From: Candidatus Jettenia sp. AMX2
GTDB taxonomy: Bacteria; Planctomycetota; Brocadiia; Brocadiales; Brocadiaceae
Direction: 5' to 3'
Assembly: GCA_030583665.1 (NCBI GenBank)
Contig: CP129469.1
Span: forward strand, 868,001-932,000
DNA: 64,000 bases
Each line of letters begins with the position of its first letter. Position 1 is the first letter of the stretch. Below are positions 17,043-26,443 of this stretch, piece by piece. The notes under the pieces were generated by a model. The model was not told the DNA's origin, searched no databases, and saw nothing but the letters and a program-made list of their open reading frames with translations. The translations under genes and the position numbers were made by a program.

Positions 17043-17474
17043 ATGGAAATACAGCAATGCAGGGGCAGGGTTCTGATTGGTAAACTGGGATTGGACGGGC
17101 ATGACCGGGGGGCCAAGATTATTGCAAGAAGCCTGCGTGATGATGGATTTGAAGTCATTTATACCGGGATACGGAGAACCCCCGAAGAGATTGTATCAAT
17201 TGCAATTCAGGAAGATGTGGATGTTATTGGTTTATCGCTTCTTTCGGGTTCACATAATGAGCTTTTCCCGGCAGTCTTAAAAGCGCTGCATCAGGCAAAG
17301 GGTGGGGATATTCCGGTGGTCGGTGGTGGCGTTATTCCGCATGGGGACATTCTTTATTTAAAAGAAGCAGGCATTTACGAGATATTTACTCCTGGCACAC
17401 CTATCCAGACAATCCTTAACGTATTTAGAAAGCTTGCTGAAGAGCATCGCCAAAAAAAGCATACTATTGCATGA
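17043..17474 (+). CDS. mcmA2: Methylmalonyl-CoA mutase, cobalamin-binding small subunit
   Basis: A 143-residue B12-binding domain. The base-off/His-on motif DGHDRG is at residues 19-24 (GKLGLDGHDRGAKIIARSL), and the later GLSLLSGSH and VVGGGVIPH loops clamp the cofactor. Length and motifs fit the small subunit of split acyl-CoA mutases, where the catalytic TIM barrel is a separate gene (here at 19052). Together they interconvert succinyl-CoA and methylmalonyl-CoA. The gene overlaps meaB by four bases (ATGA), so the two are translationally coupled. The exact acyl-CoA specificity cannot be told from this domain; the epimerase and decarboxylase genes downstream argue for methylmalonyl-CoA. Confidence 0.9.
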   Translation: MEIQQCRGRVLIGKLGLDGHDRGAKIIARSLRDDGFEVIYTGIRRTPEEIVSIAIQEDVDVIGLSLLSGSHNELFPAVLKALHQAKGGDIPVVGGGVIPHGDILYLKEAGIYEIFTPGTPIQTILNVFRKLAEEHRQKKHTIA

Positions 17475-18382
17475 ATGAGATTCATGAGATTTTACAGGGA
17501 ATCTGTGCCAAAGACCCGCGTGCACTCGGACGGGCCATTTCCATTATAGAAGAGGGAGACCGGAGGGCTGAAGCGCTCTTACAAGGTATCGATGAAAAAA
17601 GTGTTCTGTCAACGACTATTATAGGGGTAACCGGCTCACCGGGTGTTGGAAAATCAACCTTGATTAACCAGTTGATCTCATATTACCGCAAACAGAAATG
17701 CCGTATCGGAATTGTGGCCATTGATCCCTCCTCTCCGGTAACAAGAGGCGCTTTTTTAGGAGACCGCATCCGGATGATGGGACATGTCCTGGACCAGGAT
17801 GTTGTGATACGTTCGATGGCGGCACGGGGAAGATTAGGAGGATTATGCGCTGCTGCGGGTGCTGCCGTGAGAATTATGGCGTATTCAGGATGTAATCCGG
17901 TTATTGTTGAAACGGCTGGCGTTGGACAGGCAGAGGCCGAGATTGTAAATCTTGCTGACGTCACTGTTCTTGTCCTGGCTCCCGGGATGGGGGATGACAT
18001 CCAGGTAATGAAGGCAGGGTTGATCGAAATTGCAGATATTATTGTTATTAATAAAGCCGATCTTCCCGGAGTTGATGCCCTGATGATGGAAATAGAATCC
18101 GTTACCCGTGAACGGGACTGCCTGGTCTGCCGGACGATCGCTACTGATGCAACTGGAATTGAGCAACTGGCAATAATTATCAGGAATATCGATCAAAAGA
18201 AACGGCGAGACGGACAATTTGTCCTGCACCGTCAGAAGGTATGGGAATCAGAGGTATTGAATTGGGCTATGGAAATGATGAGAGGAAGATTGATGGAATG
18301 TATACGGTCTCAAACGGAAAAGATCAAAGGGGACCCAAGAGTTATAGCCCGTACGTTAATTGAAGAAATATGGCCTTCGTAA
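17471..18382 (+). CDS. meaB: Methylmalonyl-CoA mutase-associated GTPase MeaB
   Basis: A 303-residue G3E-family GTPase that loads and protects the B12 cofactor of the mutase. It has the P-loop GSPGVGKST at about residues 55-63, the Mg-binding IDPSSP, a switch region ETAGVGQAE, and the guanine motif NKAD. These are all diagnostic of MeaB/ArgK. It starts inside the stop of the small mutase subunit, which supports a joint product. The large mutase subunit gene lies 670 bases further on, beyond a block of repeats, an unusual gap in what should be one operon. Confidence 0.93.
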   Translation: MNEIHEILQGICAKDPRALGRAISIIEEGDRRAEALLQGIDEKSVLSTTIIGVTGSPGVGKSTLINQLISYYRKQKCRIGIVAIDPSSPVTRGAFLGDRIRMMGHVLDQDVVIRSMAARGRLGGLCAAAGAAVRIMAYSGCNPVIVETAGVGQAEAEIVNLADVTVLVLAPGMGDDIQVMKAGLIEIADIIVINKADLPGVDALMMEIESVTRERDCLVCRTIATDATGIEQLAIIIRNIDQKKRRDGQFVLHRQKVWESEVLNWAMEMMRGRLMECIRSQTEKIKGDPRVIARTLIEEIWPS

Positions 18383-18624
18383 GTTGGATAATGCAAAAAC
18401 AGAAATTTTCATGTACTTATGTATATTTTTATGAATAATACCGAACCCGAACGAGCCGGAAGAGCGCTAAAAGTTGGGCAGTATGAAAGCCTTCTCCAAA
18501 GTCTTACGTAAAGCGGAATTCCAAACTCTTAAAAAGTATTTTTGCTGAAAATGTAAAAATGTATCTCTGATGGTACTATACAATTACATGAGGCTTCTTC
18601 GGCAGCATAATGTAATTTTTATCT

Positions 18625-18812
18625 ATTAGCCCCAAAGGGAAACGATGATTATGGTTTTAACTTTTTTTAATCCCGAAGGGATGTCATGATTATAGTAAAA
18701 GATACAATACATAGGTTAAACCCCGAAGGGGTGACAGAGAATACAGATTCTTCATGCTATCCCTTTGGAATTATCGTTGTTTTATGCCACCCCTTCGGGG
18801 TTACCTCATATT
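18625..18812. repeat. Dispersed CCCCGAAGGGGTG palindrome block, inverted copy at 26096-26290
   Basis: Several palindromic units: AATCCCGAAGGGAT at about 18669, CCCCGAAGGGGTGACAG at 18721, then CACCCCTTCGGGGTT at about 18788. The 140-base core from GATTATAGTAAAAGATACAA to GTTTTATGCCACCCCTTCG recurs, inverted and about 90% alike by eye, at 26170-26280. The two copies bracket the mcmA1-mmdB gene group. No gene is seen between 18383 and 19051. Confidence 0.75.
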
Positions 18813-19051
18813 TACCCGCAGGTCAGGAGTGGGATTTGATAAGTTGCTACAAACATATGACTTATAGTTCTTAAGACTTTTAAAACTCAATTTTATAACA
18901 GTTATACACAAAAAAGCCTTATCGGCAAAAATTGTCGATGTTTAGGCGCTAAGCGCTTAATAAATCTGTTTAAACAGTTCAAACGGTTTGAACGGTCTTA
19001 GTAAAATTACTTAATCCATTTAACCTGTTGATTGTATCTTGAGGTGATTTT

Positions 19052-20710
19052 GTGGACAAACATCCTGCATTGGTAAAATGGGAGGAAACGGTTCTGAAAA
19101 ATTTTTCGGAACGCACCCCTGAGCGGGCAAAGGAATTCAGGACATCTTCCGGCCTTCTGACGGAGCGTCTTGCCTTACCGGAGGTCATTGATGATAAATA
19201 TCTTGATGAAAGTAATTTTCCGGGACAATATCCCTTTACCCGGGGTGTTTATCCTACCATGTATCGCGGCCGTCTCTGGACGATGAGGCAATATGCAGGT
19301 TTCGCTACCGCTGAAGATTCCAACAAAAGATACCGTTATTTGCTGGAACAGGGAACAACAGGTCTTTCTGTGGCCTTTGATCTGCCGACACAAGTTGGAT
19401 ATGATTCGGATCATAGAATGAGCCGTGGAGAAGCAGGCAGATCGGGTGTGGCTATCGATACTCTGGCAGACATGGAATGCCTGTTTACAAGCATTCCGCT
19501 GGATAAAGTATCCACCTCTATGACAATCAATGCCCCTGCGGCTGTACTTCTTGCAATGTATGTTGCCGTAGCAGAAAAGCAGGGCATTAATTACGATCAG
19601 CTGAAGGGGACAATTCAAAACGATATCCTCAAAGAGTATATTGCACGCGGGACATATATCTTCCCTCCAAGGCCAAGTTTGCGGTTAACAACGGATATTA
19701 TCGAATGGTGCAGCAAAGAAACCCCGCAATTCAATACAATATCAATTTCCGGTTACCATATACGTGAAGCCGGTTCAACAGCGGTTCAGGAAGTTGCTTT
19801 TACCCTGGCAAACGGATGCGCCTATGTACAGGCTGTTATTGATGCTGGTTTGGATGTTGATACCTTTGCTCCACGCATGGCATTTTTCTTTGCCTCATCT
19901 TCTGATTTTTTAGAAGAGATAGCAAAGTTCCGGGCAGCCCGGCGACTCTGGGCTAAGTTAATGAAAGAACGGTTCCGGGCCAGGAAACCTCAAAGCCAGA
20001 TGCTCCGTTTCCATACCCAGACATCCGGCTCGACACTGACTGCACAGCAGACTGACAATAATATTGTCCGGGTTGCGTTGCAAGCGCTTGCTGCAGTATT
20101 TGGAGGGACACAATCATTACATACCAATTCCTGTGATGAAGCGCTCTCTCTTCCCACAGAGGATTCTGTCCGTTTGGCCTTGCGTACCCAGCAGATTATT
20201 GCATATGAATCAGGTGTGTGCAATACCGTTGATCCGCTCGGGGGGTCTTATTATATTGAAGATCTTACGGAACGCATCGAGCGTGAAGCCGTTGCGTTAA
20301 TCGGGAAAATAGATCAGGCAGGGGGTATGGTTGCGGCAATAGAATCAGGCATGGTTCAACATCAGATTGCAGATGCGGCATACGAATATCAACGGCAGAT
20401 TGAGACGGGAGAACGTTTTATTGTGGGTGTTAACCGTTTCCAAACCCAGGAACCGGCTCCCCCGCCTGCCTTTCGAATTGATATGTCCGGAGAAGAAAAC
20501 CAGATAAAAAGGTTAATTGAAGTAAGGACAAAGCGGGATAATCTGAAGGTGAAGAAGACACTGACTGACCTGAAAGAAGCGGCACAGGGAGAAGAAAACC
20601 TGATGCCTTTTATCCTGGAGTCCGTCCGCAGTTATGCGTCTCTGGGAGAGATTTGTGATGTGCTGCGCGGTGTGTTTGGTGTGTATGAAGAAAGAAGAGG
20701 TATGGTATGA
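19052..20710 (+). CDS. mcmA1: Methylmalonyl-CoA mutase, catalytic large subunit
   Basis: A 552-residue TIM-barrel acyl-CoA mutase without its own B12 domain, the length expected for the split type. Signature parts: [24 protein letters not shown] near residue 62, [34 protein letters not shown], and [11 protein letters not shown] with the catalytic Tyr-His pair. It catalyses the carbon-skeleton rearrangement of succinyl-CoA and methylmalonyl-CoA by a radical mechanism. Related isobutyryl-CoA mutases share much of this, so specificity rests on context. The start is a GTG with GAGGTGA seven bases upstream. The epimerase gene overlaps its stop by four bases. Confidence 0.9.
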   Translation: MDKHPALVKWEETVLKNFSERTPERAKEFRTSSGLLTERLALPEVIDDKYLDESNFPGQYPFTRGVYPTMYRGRLWTMRQYAGFATAEDSNKRYRYLLEQGTTGLSVAFDLPTQVGYDSDHRMSRGEAGRSGVAIDTLADMECLFTSIPLDKVSTSMTINAPAAVLLAMYVAVAEKQGINYDQLKGTIQNDILKEYIARGTYIFPPRPSLRLTTDIIEWCSKETPQFNTISISGYHIREAGSTAVQEVAFTLANGCAYVQAVIDAGLDVDTFAPRMAFFFASSSDFLEEIAKFRAARRLWAKLMKERFRARKPQSQMLRFHTQTSGSTLTAQQTDNNIVRVALQALAAVFGGTQSLHTNSCDEALSLPTEDSVRLALRTQQIIAYESGVCNTVDPLGGSYYIEDLTERIEREAVALIGKIDQAGGMVAAIESGMVQHQIADAAYEYQRQIETGERFIVGVNRFQTQEPAPPPAFRIDMSGEENQIKRLIEVRTKRDNLKVKKTLTDLKEAAQGEENLMPFILESVRSYASLGEICDVLRGVFGVYEERRGMV

Positions 20711-21129
20711 TCCGGAAAATTGATCATTTTGGGATTGCTGTGCATTCACTTAAAGAGGCGATTGATTATTATGAAAAGGTTTTGGGGTTGATATGCAGTG
20801 GCAGGGAGGAAATACCATCCCAAAAGGTGCGGACAGCTTTTTTTCCGGTAGGCGATATCCATCTTGAACTCCTTGAGCCGACCTCCGCGGATAGTCCTGT
20901 TGCGAAATTCCTTGAGAAAAGAGGAGAGGGGCTGCATCATATTGCCTTTGAGACAGACGACATTACAGGGCAGTTGCAGAAGGCAAGTGAGGCGGGTTGC
21001 CATCTGCTGAACGAAATCCCTTTTGAAGGGGCGCGTGGAAAACTGTCTGCTTTTCTTCATCCGAAATCAACCCACGGTGTTCTTACGGAACTGTGTATGA
21101 TAAAAAATAAAAATTCCCATACAATGTGA
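20707..21129 (+). CDS. mce: Methylmalonyl-CoA epimerase
   Basis: A 140-residue VOC-fold metalloenzyme that interconverts (R)- and (S)-methylmalonyl-CoA. Metal ligands are visible: His in KIDHFGIAV, His in GLHHIAFE, and Glu in [28 protein letters not shown] and LELLEPT are also typical. ATG overlaps the mutase stop (ATGA). It links the S-epimer made by the decarboxylase or carboxylase side to the R-epimer used by the mutase. Confidence 0.93.
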   Translation: MIRKIDHFGIAVHSLKEAIDYYEKVLGLICSGREEIPSQKVRTAFFPVGDIHLELLEPTSADSPVAKFLEKRGEGLHHIAFETDDITGQLQKASEAGCHLLNEIPFEGARGKLSAFLHPKSTHGVLTELCMIKNKNSHTM

Positions 21130-21138
21130 ATTACTTTC

Positions 21139-22689
21139 ATGACCATATCACAAAAGCTCATCGAAGAATATGAAGAACGCCGGAATAAAATTTTAACCGG
21201 TTTGGACGACAAAATCAGGGAACGGCATGAGAAGGGTTTGATGACGGCACGCGAGCGTATCACAAATCTTTTCGATGAAAACACGTTCCAGGAAATGGGA
21301 ATGCACGCCCGGCATGCATGTCGTGAGTTCGGTATGGAAAAGAAATTTCTCCCCGGTGACGGGGTAGTGACAGGAACAGGATATATTGACGGAAAACCTG
21401 CAGTTGCTTTCAGCCAGGACTTTATGGTGGGGGGCGGCGCCCTTGGGGCGATCCATGCCAGGAAGATATGCAATATCATGGATTATGCGATAAAAACAGG
21501 CATACCGGTAATTGGCTTCAACGATTCAGGGGGAGCAAGAATACAGGAAGGGGTAGATTCATTATCAGGATATGGGCAGGTTTTTTACAAAAATGTAATG
21601 CTCTCGGGGGTGGTGCCACAAATTGCCGTTATTGCCGGTCACTGTGCCGGAGGGGCAGCATACTCTCCTGCTTTGATGGATTTTATTATCATGATTCAAA
21701 AAAATGCCCATATGTTTATCTGCGGGCCTGATGTTATTAAGGCAGCCACCGGGCAGGCTGCTACGATGGATGAGATTGGAGGTGCGGCTACCCATGCTGC
21801 GGTCAGCGGGAATATCCATTTTATAGCAGAAGACGAGAGGCACGCTATCGGGATTATCCGCCAGCTTCTTTCTTATTTACCCCCCAATAATGTTTTGGAT
21901 CCACCACATCAGACTACAACGACTATTCCGATGGTTGAAGATCATGAAATGAACGACCTTATCCCTTCCGGTAATAAAGAACCATATGATGTGCTGGAAA
22001 TTGTTCGACGGCTGGTTGACAAGGGAATTTTTCTGGAAATACAAAAAGACTGGGCAAAAAATATAGTCATTGGCCTGGCCAGGATTGAGGGGGTTGTAAC
22101 GGGAATTGTCGCCAATCAATCTATGGTCAAGGCCGGCACCATTGATATTGATGCCTCGGATAAGGCAAGCAGGTTTGTCCGTTTTTGCAATGCGTTTAAT
22201 ATTCCCTTATTAACGCTGGCAGATGTACCGGGGTTTTTACCGGGTATTGCCCAGGAACACGGTGGTATTATCCGCCACGGGGCGAAGATGCTCTTTGCCT
22301 ATGCTGAAGCGACTGTTCCGAAAATTACCGTAATTCTCCGGAAAGCTTATGGAGGGGCGTATCTGGCTATGTGCAGTTCTGATATGGGTGCAGATGCGGT
22401 CTTTGCGTGGCCGACGGCAGAAATTGCCGTGATGGGGGCTGAGGGTGCTGTTAAAATACTGTATCGCCGTGAGATTGAAGCTGCTCAAAACCCAAAGGCA
22501 AAAGAGGCTGAATTTGTTTCAGAATATCAAAAACAGTTTGCTTCCCCGTACCCGGCTGCAGCACATGCATACATAACTGATGTGATCATGCCTTCACGTA
22601 CACGAAGTATGGTTGCGCTTGCATTGCGTACTGCACTTTCAAAACGGGAAACCCGTCCACCCAAAAAACATGGAAATATTCCCTTATGA
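21139..22689 (+). CDS. mmdA: Methylmalonyl-CoA decarboxylase alpha subunit (carboxyltransferase)
   Basis: A 516-residue carboxyltransferase of the acyl-CoA carboxylase beta family. Two crotonase-like halves are visible: GFNDSGGARIQEGVDSL and GHCAGGAAYSPAL in the first, and DVPGFLPG and RKAYGGAYLAM in the second. In carboxylases it adds CO2 to propionyl-CoA; in the sodium pump it moves CO2 from methylmalonyl-CoA to biotin. Three following genes are pump subunits, so the decarboxylase role is the better call. No biotin carboxylase gene is present. Its stop overlaps the ATG of the next gene. Confidence 0.9.
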   Translation: MTISQKLIEEYEERRNKILTGLDDKIRERHEKGLMTARERITNLFDENTFQEMGMHARHACREFGMEKKFLPGDGVVTGTGYIDGKPAVAFSQDFMVGGGALGAIHARKICNIMDYAIKTGIPVIGFNDSGGARIQEGVDSLSGYGQVFYKNVMLSGVVPQIAVIAGHCAGGAAYSPALMDFIIMIQKNAHMFICGPDVIKAATGQAATMDEIGGAATHAAVSGNIHFIAEDERHAIGIIRQLLSYLPPNNVLDPPHQTTTTIPMVEDHEMNDLIPSGNKEPYDVLEIVRRLVDKGIFLEIQKDWAKNIVIGLARIEGVVTGIVANQSMVKAGTIDIDASDKASRFVRFCNAFNIPLLTLADVPGFLPGIAQEHGGIIRHGAKMLFAYAEATVPKITVILRKAYGGAYLAMCSSDMGADAVFAWPTAEIAVMGAEGAVKILYRREIEAAQNPKAKEAEFVSEYQKQFASPYPAAAHAYITDVIMPSRTRSMVALALRTALSKRETRPPKKHGNIPL

Positions 22690-23087
22690 TGACTATTTAT
22701 GAAAACCTGGTTTTTATCGTCCTGCCGGCATATCCGTCATTTTGGGAAAATTTCCATTTTAAATTAACGGGATTATTTGTTGTTCTGGCGACTTTAGGCC
22801 TTATAGCGTTAATTCTGAGTGCAATGGGATGGTTTTTTAAAACATTCGGCGACAGGGGAAAGCATAAAGCCAGCAAGATGATTCCCGATGCATTGATTAC
22901 CCCGGTCAGTGAAATAGACCCGGAGATTGTGGCAGTCATTACGGCTGCTGTTTATTCTGAGATACGTGATTCTCACCGGATTATTTCCATACGCCCTGCA
23001 GTTAGTCAGACACTTGCAGATATTTACCGTCAGGTATGGTCTCTTGAGGGAAGACGCCAATTATTTGATTCTCACAAGGTACGTTAA
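22686..23087 (+). CDS. mmdD: Sodium-pump decarboxylase OadG/delta-type subunit
   Basis: A 133-residue protein with one membrane helix at about residues 27-52 (LTGLFVVLATLGLIALILSAMGWFF), followed by a cytoplasmic charged part ending in WSLEGRRQLFDSHKVR. This layout and position fit the OadG/MmdD subunit, which holds the soluble carboxyltransferase to the membrane beta subunit. The helix plus linker EIDPEIVAVITAAV is family-typical. Two ATGs stand in a row at the start (22686 and 22689), overlapping the stop of mmdA. Confidence 0.8.
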   Translation: MMTIYENLVFIVLPAYPSFWENFHFKLTGLFVVLATLGLIALILSAMGWFFKTFGDRGKHKASKMIPDALITPVSEIDPEIVAVITAAVYSEIRDSHRIISIRPAVSQTLADIYRQVWSLEGRRQLFDSHKVR

Positions 23088-23111
23088 ACAGAACCATGAG
23101 GTATTTTTAAG

Positions 23112-23498
23112 ATGAAAAAACTAAGAGTGACGGTAAATGGAAAGGTATATGACGTCATCGTTGAAGTCCTTGAAGAGAACGGAAAAGAGGTTTCACACGC
23201 AATCAGGCATACTGCTCCATCTCCTGCTCATGGAACTTTTACACCCGTTCCGCCTTCGTCACCTAGCCATGCAGTGCCAAAGGGTCCCGGAAACATTGAG
23301 AGCCCTTTTGCAGGAAGGGTTATTTCTATTTCTGTGCAGGCAGGGCAGACGGTAACGGAAGGGGAACAGCTTATGTTGCTTGAGGCAATGAAAATGAATA
23401 ATTATATTTATGCTCCCCGCAGCGGCCGGATTTCAGCTATTCATGTAAAACCCGGAGATGCAGTGGAAGAAGGACAGTTGCTTTTAACCCTTTCTTAG
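23112..23498 (+). CDS. mmdC: Biotin carrier subunit of methylmalonyl-CoA decarboxylase
   Basis: A 128-residue biotin carrier. An N-terminal region (residues 1-28) is followed by a Pro/Ser/Ala-rich flexible linker at about 35-60, then a biotinyl domain with the biotin site Lys in EAMKMN at about residue 94. The linker lets the biotin swing between carboxyltransferase and membrane subunit. It lies 24 bases behind mmdD and 10 before mmdB, clearly in the same operon. Confidence 0.92.
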   Translation: MKKLRVTVNGKVYDVIVEVLEENGKEVSHAIRHTAPSPAHGTFTPVPPSSPSHAVPKGPGNIESPFAGRVISISVQAGQTVTEGEQLMLLEAMKMNNYIYAPRSGRISAIHVKPGDAVEEGQLLLTLS

Positions 23499-23508
23499 TT
23501 TTCCCCCT

Positions 23509-24645
23509 ATGCTTCAGTATCTTATCAATTTTTTTCATGTATCAGCATTTCATCACGTAACCTGGCAAATGGTAGTGATGTGGGCAGTGGTATTTGTACT
23601 TTTGTATCTTGCGGTTTTCAAAGGTTTTGAGCCTTTACTTCTCGTGCCAATTGCTTTCGGGGCACTGATAGCAAATTTGCCGACAGAAGGTATTATGAAC
23701 CTGCCCGGATATGATGAACCCGGCGGCCTTTATTATTACATTTCAAAGGGTATAACCCTGGAACTGTTCCCTCCGTTGATTTTTTTAGGAGTTGGAGCGC
23801 TAACAGATTTTGGTCCTTTAATTGCCAATCCCCGTACCTTGATGCTGGGTATGGCAGCCCAGTTAGGGGTATTCGCTACATTCCTGGGAGCATCCTTTCT
23901 CGGTTTTACCGCTTCACAGGCAGCTTCTATCGGAATTATCGGCGGAGCAGATGGACCGACAGCAATTTTTACCAGCAACAAACTTGCCCCGGAACTCCTT
24001 GCCCCTGTTACTATTGCCGCTTATAGCTATATGTCTCTGGTCCCTATAATTCAACCTCCCATTATGAGGTTACTAACAACGAGGTATGAACGAAGAATCC
24101 GCATGGGAACGTTGCGCAAGGTATCAAAATTAGAAAAGCTCCTTTTTGCCTTACTTGTTACGATCATCTGTGTCCTGCTGGTTCCGGCGATTTCACCGTT
24201 AATTATGATGTTGATGCTGGGAAATTTTCTCCGCGAATGTGCCGTGACTGAACGCCTCTCAAAAGCGGCTCAGAATGAGATTATCAACATCGTCACGATC
24301 TTTCTTGGTACCAGTGTTGGCATTACGATGACCGGTGAGCGTTTTCTCAAAGCGGAAACGTTAAAAATATTTTTTCTGGGAGTAATGGCTTTTGCGATTT
24401 CGACAGCAGGGGGTGTCCTCATGGGTAAGTTAATGAACCTCATGAGTCCAAAAAACCCGATCAATCCTTTAATTGGCGCTGCAGGCGTTTCAGCAGTGCC
24501 CATGGCTGCGCGGGTTGCTCATCGCGAAGGACAAAGAGAAGATCCAAACAATTACCTTCTTATGCATGCGATGGGACCGAACGTTGCCGGAGTTATCGGT
24601 ACTGCTGTTGTAGCAGGCTATTTTCTCAGCAGTTTAGGCAGGTGA
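23509..24645 (+). CDS. mmdB: Na+-translocating decarboxylase beta subunit
   Basis: A 378-residue polytopic membrane protein of the OadB/MmdB/GcdB family. Motifs: [38 protein letters not shown] with the Asp that binds Na+, and the second half [20 protein letters not shown] and [13 protein letters not shown]. It decarboxylates carboxybiotin and exports sodium ions. ATG at 23509 has weak Shine-Dalgarno help but lies in a tight operon. This completes a four-subunit pump (alpha, delta, gamma, beta). A hairpin lies 118 bases downstream at 24763-24802. Confidence 0.95.
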   Translation: MLQYLINFFHVSAFHHVTWQMVVMWAVVFVLLYLAVFKGFEPLLLVPIAFGALIANLPTEGIMNLPGYDEPGGLYYYISKGITLELFPPLIFLGVGALTDFGPLIANPRTLMLGMAAQLGVFATFLGASFLGFTASQAASIGIIGGADGPTAIFTSNKLAPELLAPVTIAAYSYMSLVPIIQPPIMRLLTTRYERRIRMGTLRKVSKLEKLLFALLVTIICVLLVPAISPLIMMLMLGNFLRECAVTERLSKAAQNEIINIVTIFLGTSVGITMTGERFLKAETLKIFFLGVMAFAISTAGGVLMGKLMNLMSPKNPINPLIGAAGVSAVPMAARVAHREGQREDPNNYLLMHAMGPNVAGVIGTAVVAGYFLSSLGR

Positions 24646-24762
24646 ATACTATGTGGGGACAGTTTTAGTTAATTGCCATTTTAGCAGTTTTCTATTTTTT
24701 GTAGCTTTCATGTTGTTATCCAGAACTCAAAACTAACAAGGCTTGTGTGTAATTTATAGTTG

Positions 24763-24802
24763 CCCCTCTTTCCCTCCTTGCGACAAATGAGGGAAAGAGG
24801 GG
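24763..24802. repeat. 14-bp hairpin behind mmdB (CCCCTCTTTCCCTC family)
   Basis: Arms 24763-24776 and 24789-24802 are complementary with a 12-base loop and share sequence with the hairpin at 12377-12415, including the following GTCCGG. It stands where the mmd operon should end, but no T run follows. Another complex palindrome (GTTCATCC...GGATGAAC) spans 24831-24883. Confidence 0.65.
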
Positions 24803-24912
24803 TCCGGGCGGGATATTCAACGTAATTTACCGTTCATCCCCCATCGTGCTCTGGATGAAGGGGGAGAAGAGCTCAGGATGAACGAAAGATTTAGCAGTGT
24901 ACCAAACAAGGC

Positions 24913-25380
24913 CTATCTGGAATGAATGTGGCGGCCCTTATGGAGATATTCTCCTTCGTGTAATCCTCCCATATATTTTTCAGGGGCTTCTACATCCCGG
25001 ACGTGCTGATGGCAATGTATACAGGTCATAACAATATGACTATACTTGCTTTGTAAACCCTCGATGTTTTGCGTTTCAGCTAAGATTACAAGGTCTTCGG
25101 CAAGATGGTGAAATTCTGTATCATAATCTTTGAACTTGCCTGCAGTCTTTTTTTCTGTCCAACCAACAGTGTCGCACATGGTAACTAAATTTTTGGCCGC
25201 TTTCGTTGTTTTATCGAAGTCTTCTAAAACGAGTCCTTCCAGTACATCCTGAAAATTGCGTAATTTGAGTTGCATCTGTTCCTTCAATTCTATCTTCCCA
25301 AATTCATTAGCAAATCCAATTGTGCTGATACAAAAACAAAAAATACCTGATAAAGCCAGTATGCCCGTATTTCTCTTCAT
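24913..25380 (-). CDS. Periplasmic c-type cytochrome, one haem (cytochrome c'-like)
   Basis: A 155-residue protein with a signal peptide (residues 1-24, ending GFA) and one haem motif CIHCH at about residue 121, followed by QHVR. The 95 residues before the haem site are helical, as in the four-helix cytochrome c' and b562 relatives, in which the CXXCH lies near the C-terminus. The last 20 residues are rich in His (HKGRHIHSR) and may add metal ligands. It would be exported and matured in the periplasm. It stands alone; mmdB is on the other strand. A role in nitrogen-compound or electron transfer is plausible but not shown by the sequence. Confidence 0.8.
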   Translation of the reverse strand: MKRNTGILALSGIFCFCISTIGFANEFGKIELKEQMQLKLRNFQDVLEGLVLEDFDKTTKAAKNLVTMCDTVGWTEKKTAGKFKDYDTEFHHLAEDLVILAETQNIEGLQSKYSHIVMTCIHCHQHVRDVEAPEKYMGGLHEGEYLHKGRHIHSR

Positions 25381-25892
25381 AACAATATCCTCCTTTTCGT
25401 TATAAAAAATTTAATATTGAAATTAACGGTTTACAAAACCGTTTTTTACCTTGGCAACAGAAGGTAAACGTATTTTCATAGTTTGCCATGCTGCACTGCA
25501 AATCAATAAAATCAATTTTTATACCAAAGCCACAATTTTTGAAAATGATACATAACTATATCCTAATTCAATTAATATCAAATTGTTACAGAAATAAATA
25601 CGATAAAAATGTTTTTATTATCTTGCATTATTGCATACTATTGTCAAAAATCTTATATCAGGAATCCAGATATTTAGATTTCCGGTGTAGTTGACAGGTA
25701 AACAGGCCGCTCCTATGGAGCTAACTGTTCATCCCTGTCTTTCTACAAACAGGTCGCCCCTAATGGGGCTACATTATTTTTATATATTTCCTGGATTTTC
25801 AAAAAACTAAATTGTTGCAAATTTGCATTCCCGGACATGCTGATTCTTTCTCATTCACCTCCCGTTAATGGATAATTTTATTTTTGATTTAT

Positions 25893-25994
25893 CTTGATTG
25901 TATAGGAATTTTCATTTTAATGAAGCGGGTTTGCTGGGAGGTGTAGTTATAAGGTTGGTGATGGTAATATGATACGATAGTGTTTGTCCCAGTT
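25893..25994. repeat. 102-bp direct repeat, solo copy
   Basis: From CTTGATTGTATAGG to GTCCCAGTT this is identical, but for one base, to 26318-26419, which leads into the IS91-like transposase gene. A third, diverged form of its first 35 bases (TATAGGAATTTTCA...AAGCGG) lies at 37594-37622. It looks like an isolated terminus of the IS91-like element. A 12-bp hairpin (AACACTGTCAGG/CCTGACAGTGTT) follows at about 26005-26037. Confidence 0.8.
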
Positions 25995-26095
25995 CATGAT
26001 CAGAACACTGTCAGGGTTGAGATTCCTGACAGTGTTAATTTCCATTCGACCCTACGTGTGGCTACAAACAAAGTAGCCGAAGGCCTAATAAATAT

Positions 26096-26290
26096 GAGGT
26101 AGCCCCGAAGGGGTGAGATGATTATAGCCAATACATAACCATAGATTAACAACCTCGAAGGGGTGGCATAAAACAACGATAATTCCGAAGGGATAGTATG
26201 AAGAATCTGTATTCTCTGTCACCCCTTCGGGGTTTAACCTATGTTTTGTATCTTTTACTATAATCATAACATCCCTTCGGGATTAAAAAA
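26096..26290. repeat. Dispersed CACCCCTTCGGGG palindrome block (inverted copy of 18625-18812)
   Basis: Units CCCCGAAGGGGTG at about 26102 and TCGAAGGGGTGGCAT at 26155, then CACCCCTTCGGGGTTT at 26220 and CATCCCTTCGGGATT at 26270. Read on the other strand it matches the block at 18660-18800 almost base for base. Open frames through it are repeat artefacts. Confidence 0.75.
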
Positions 26291-26317
26291 GTGGCAACTT
26301 ATCAAATCCCACCCTAA

Positions 26318-26419
26318 CTTGATTGTATAGGAATTTTCATTTTAATGAAGCGGGTTTGCGGGGAGGTGTAGTTATAAGGTTGGTGATGGTAATATGATAC
26401 GATAGTGTTTGTCCCAGTT
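26318..26419. repeat. 102-bp direct repeat, copy next to the IS91-like transposase
   Basis: The copy of 25893-25994 that ends 24 bases before the transposase ATG. It likely forms the left terminus and promoter region of the IS91-like element. Confidence 0.75.
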
Positions 26420-26443
26420 AAAGAGTAGAAGTATAATAGGTAT

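Noticed and set aside
18686-18874. 62-codon frame, with a similar one on the minus strand at 26085-26267
   Set aside because: Both come from the inverted palindrome block; similarity is of repeat DNA, not of a conserved protein.
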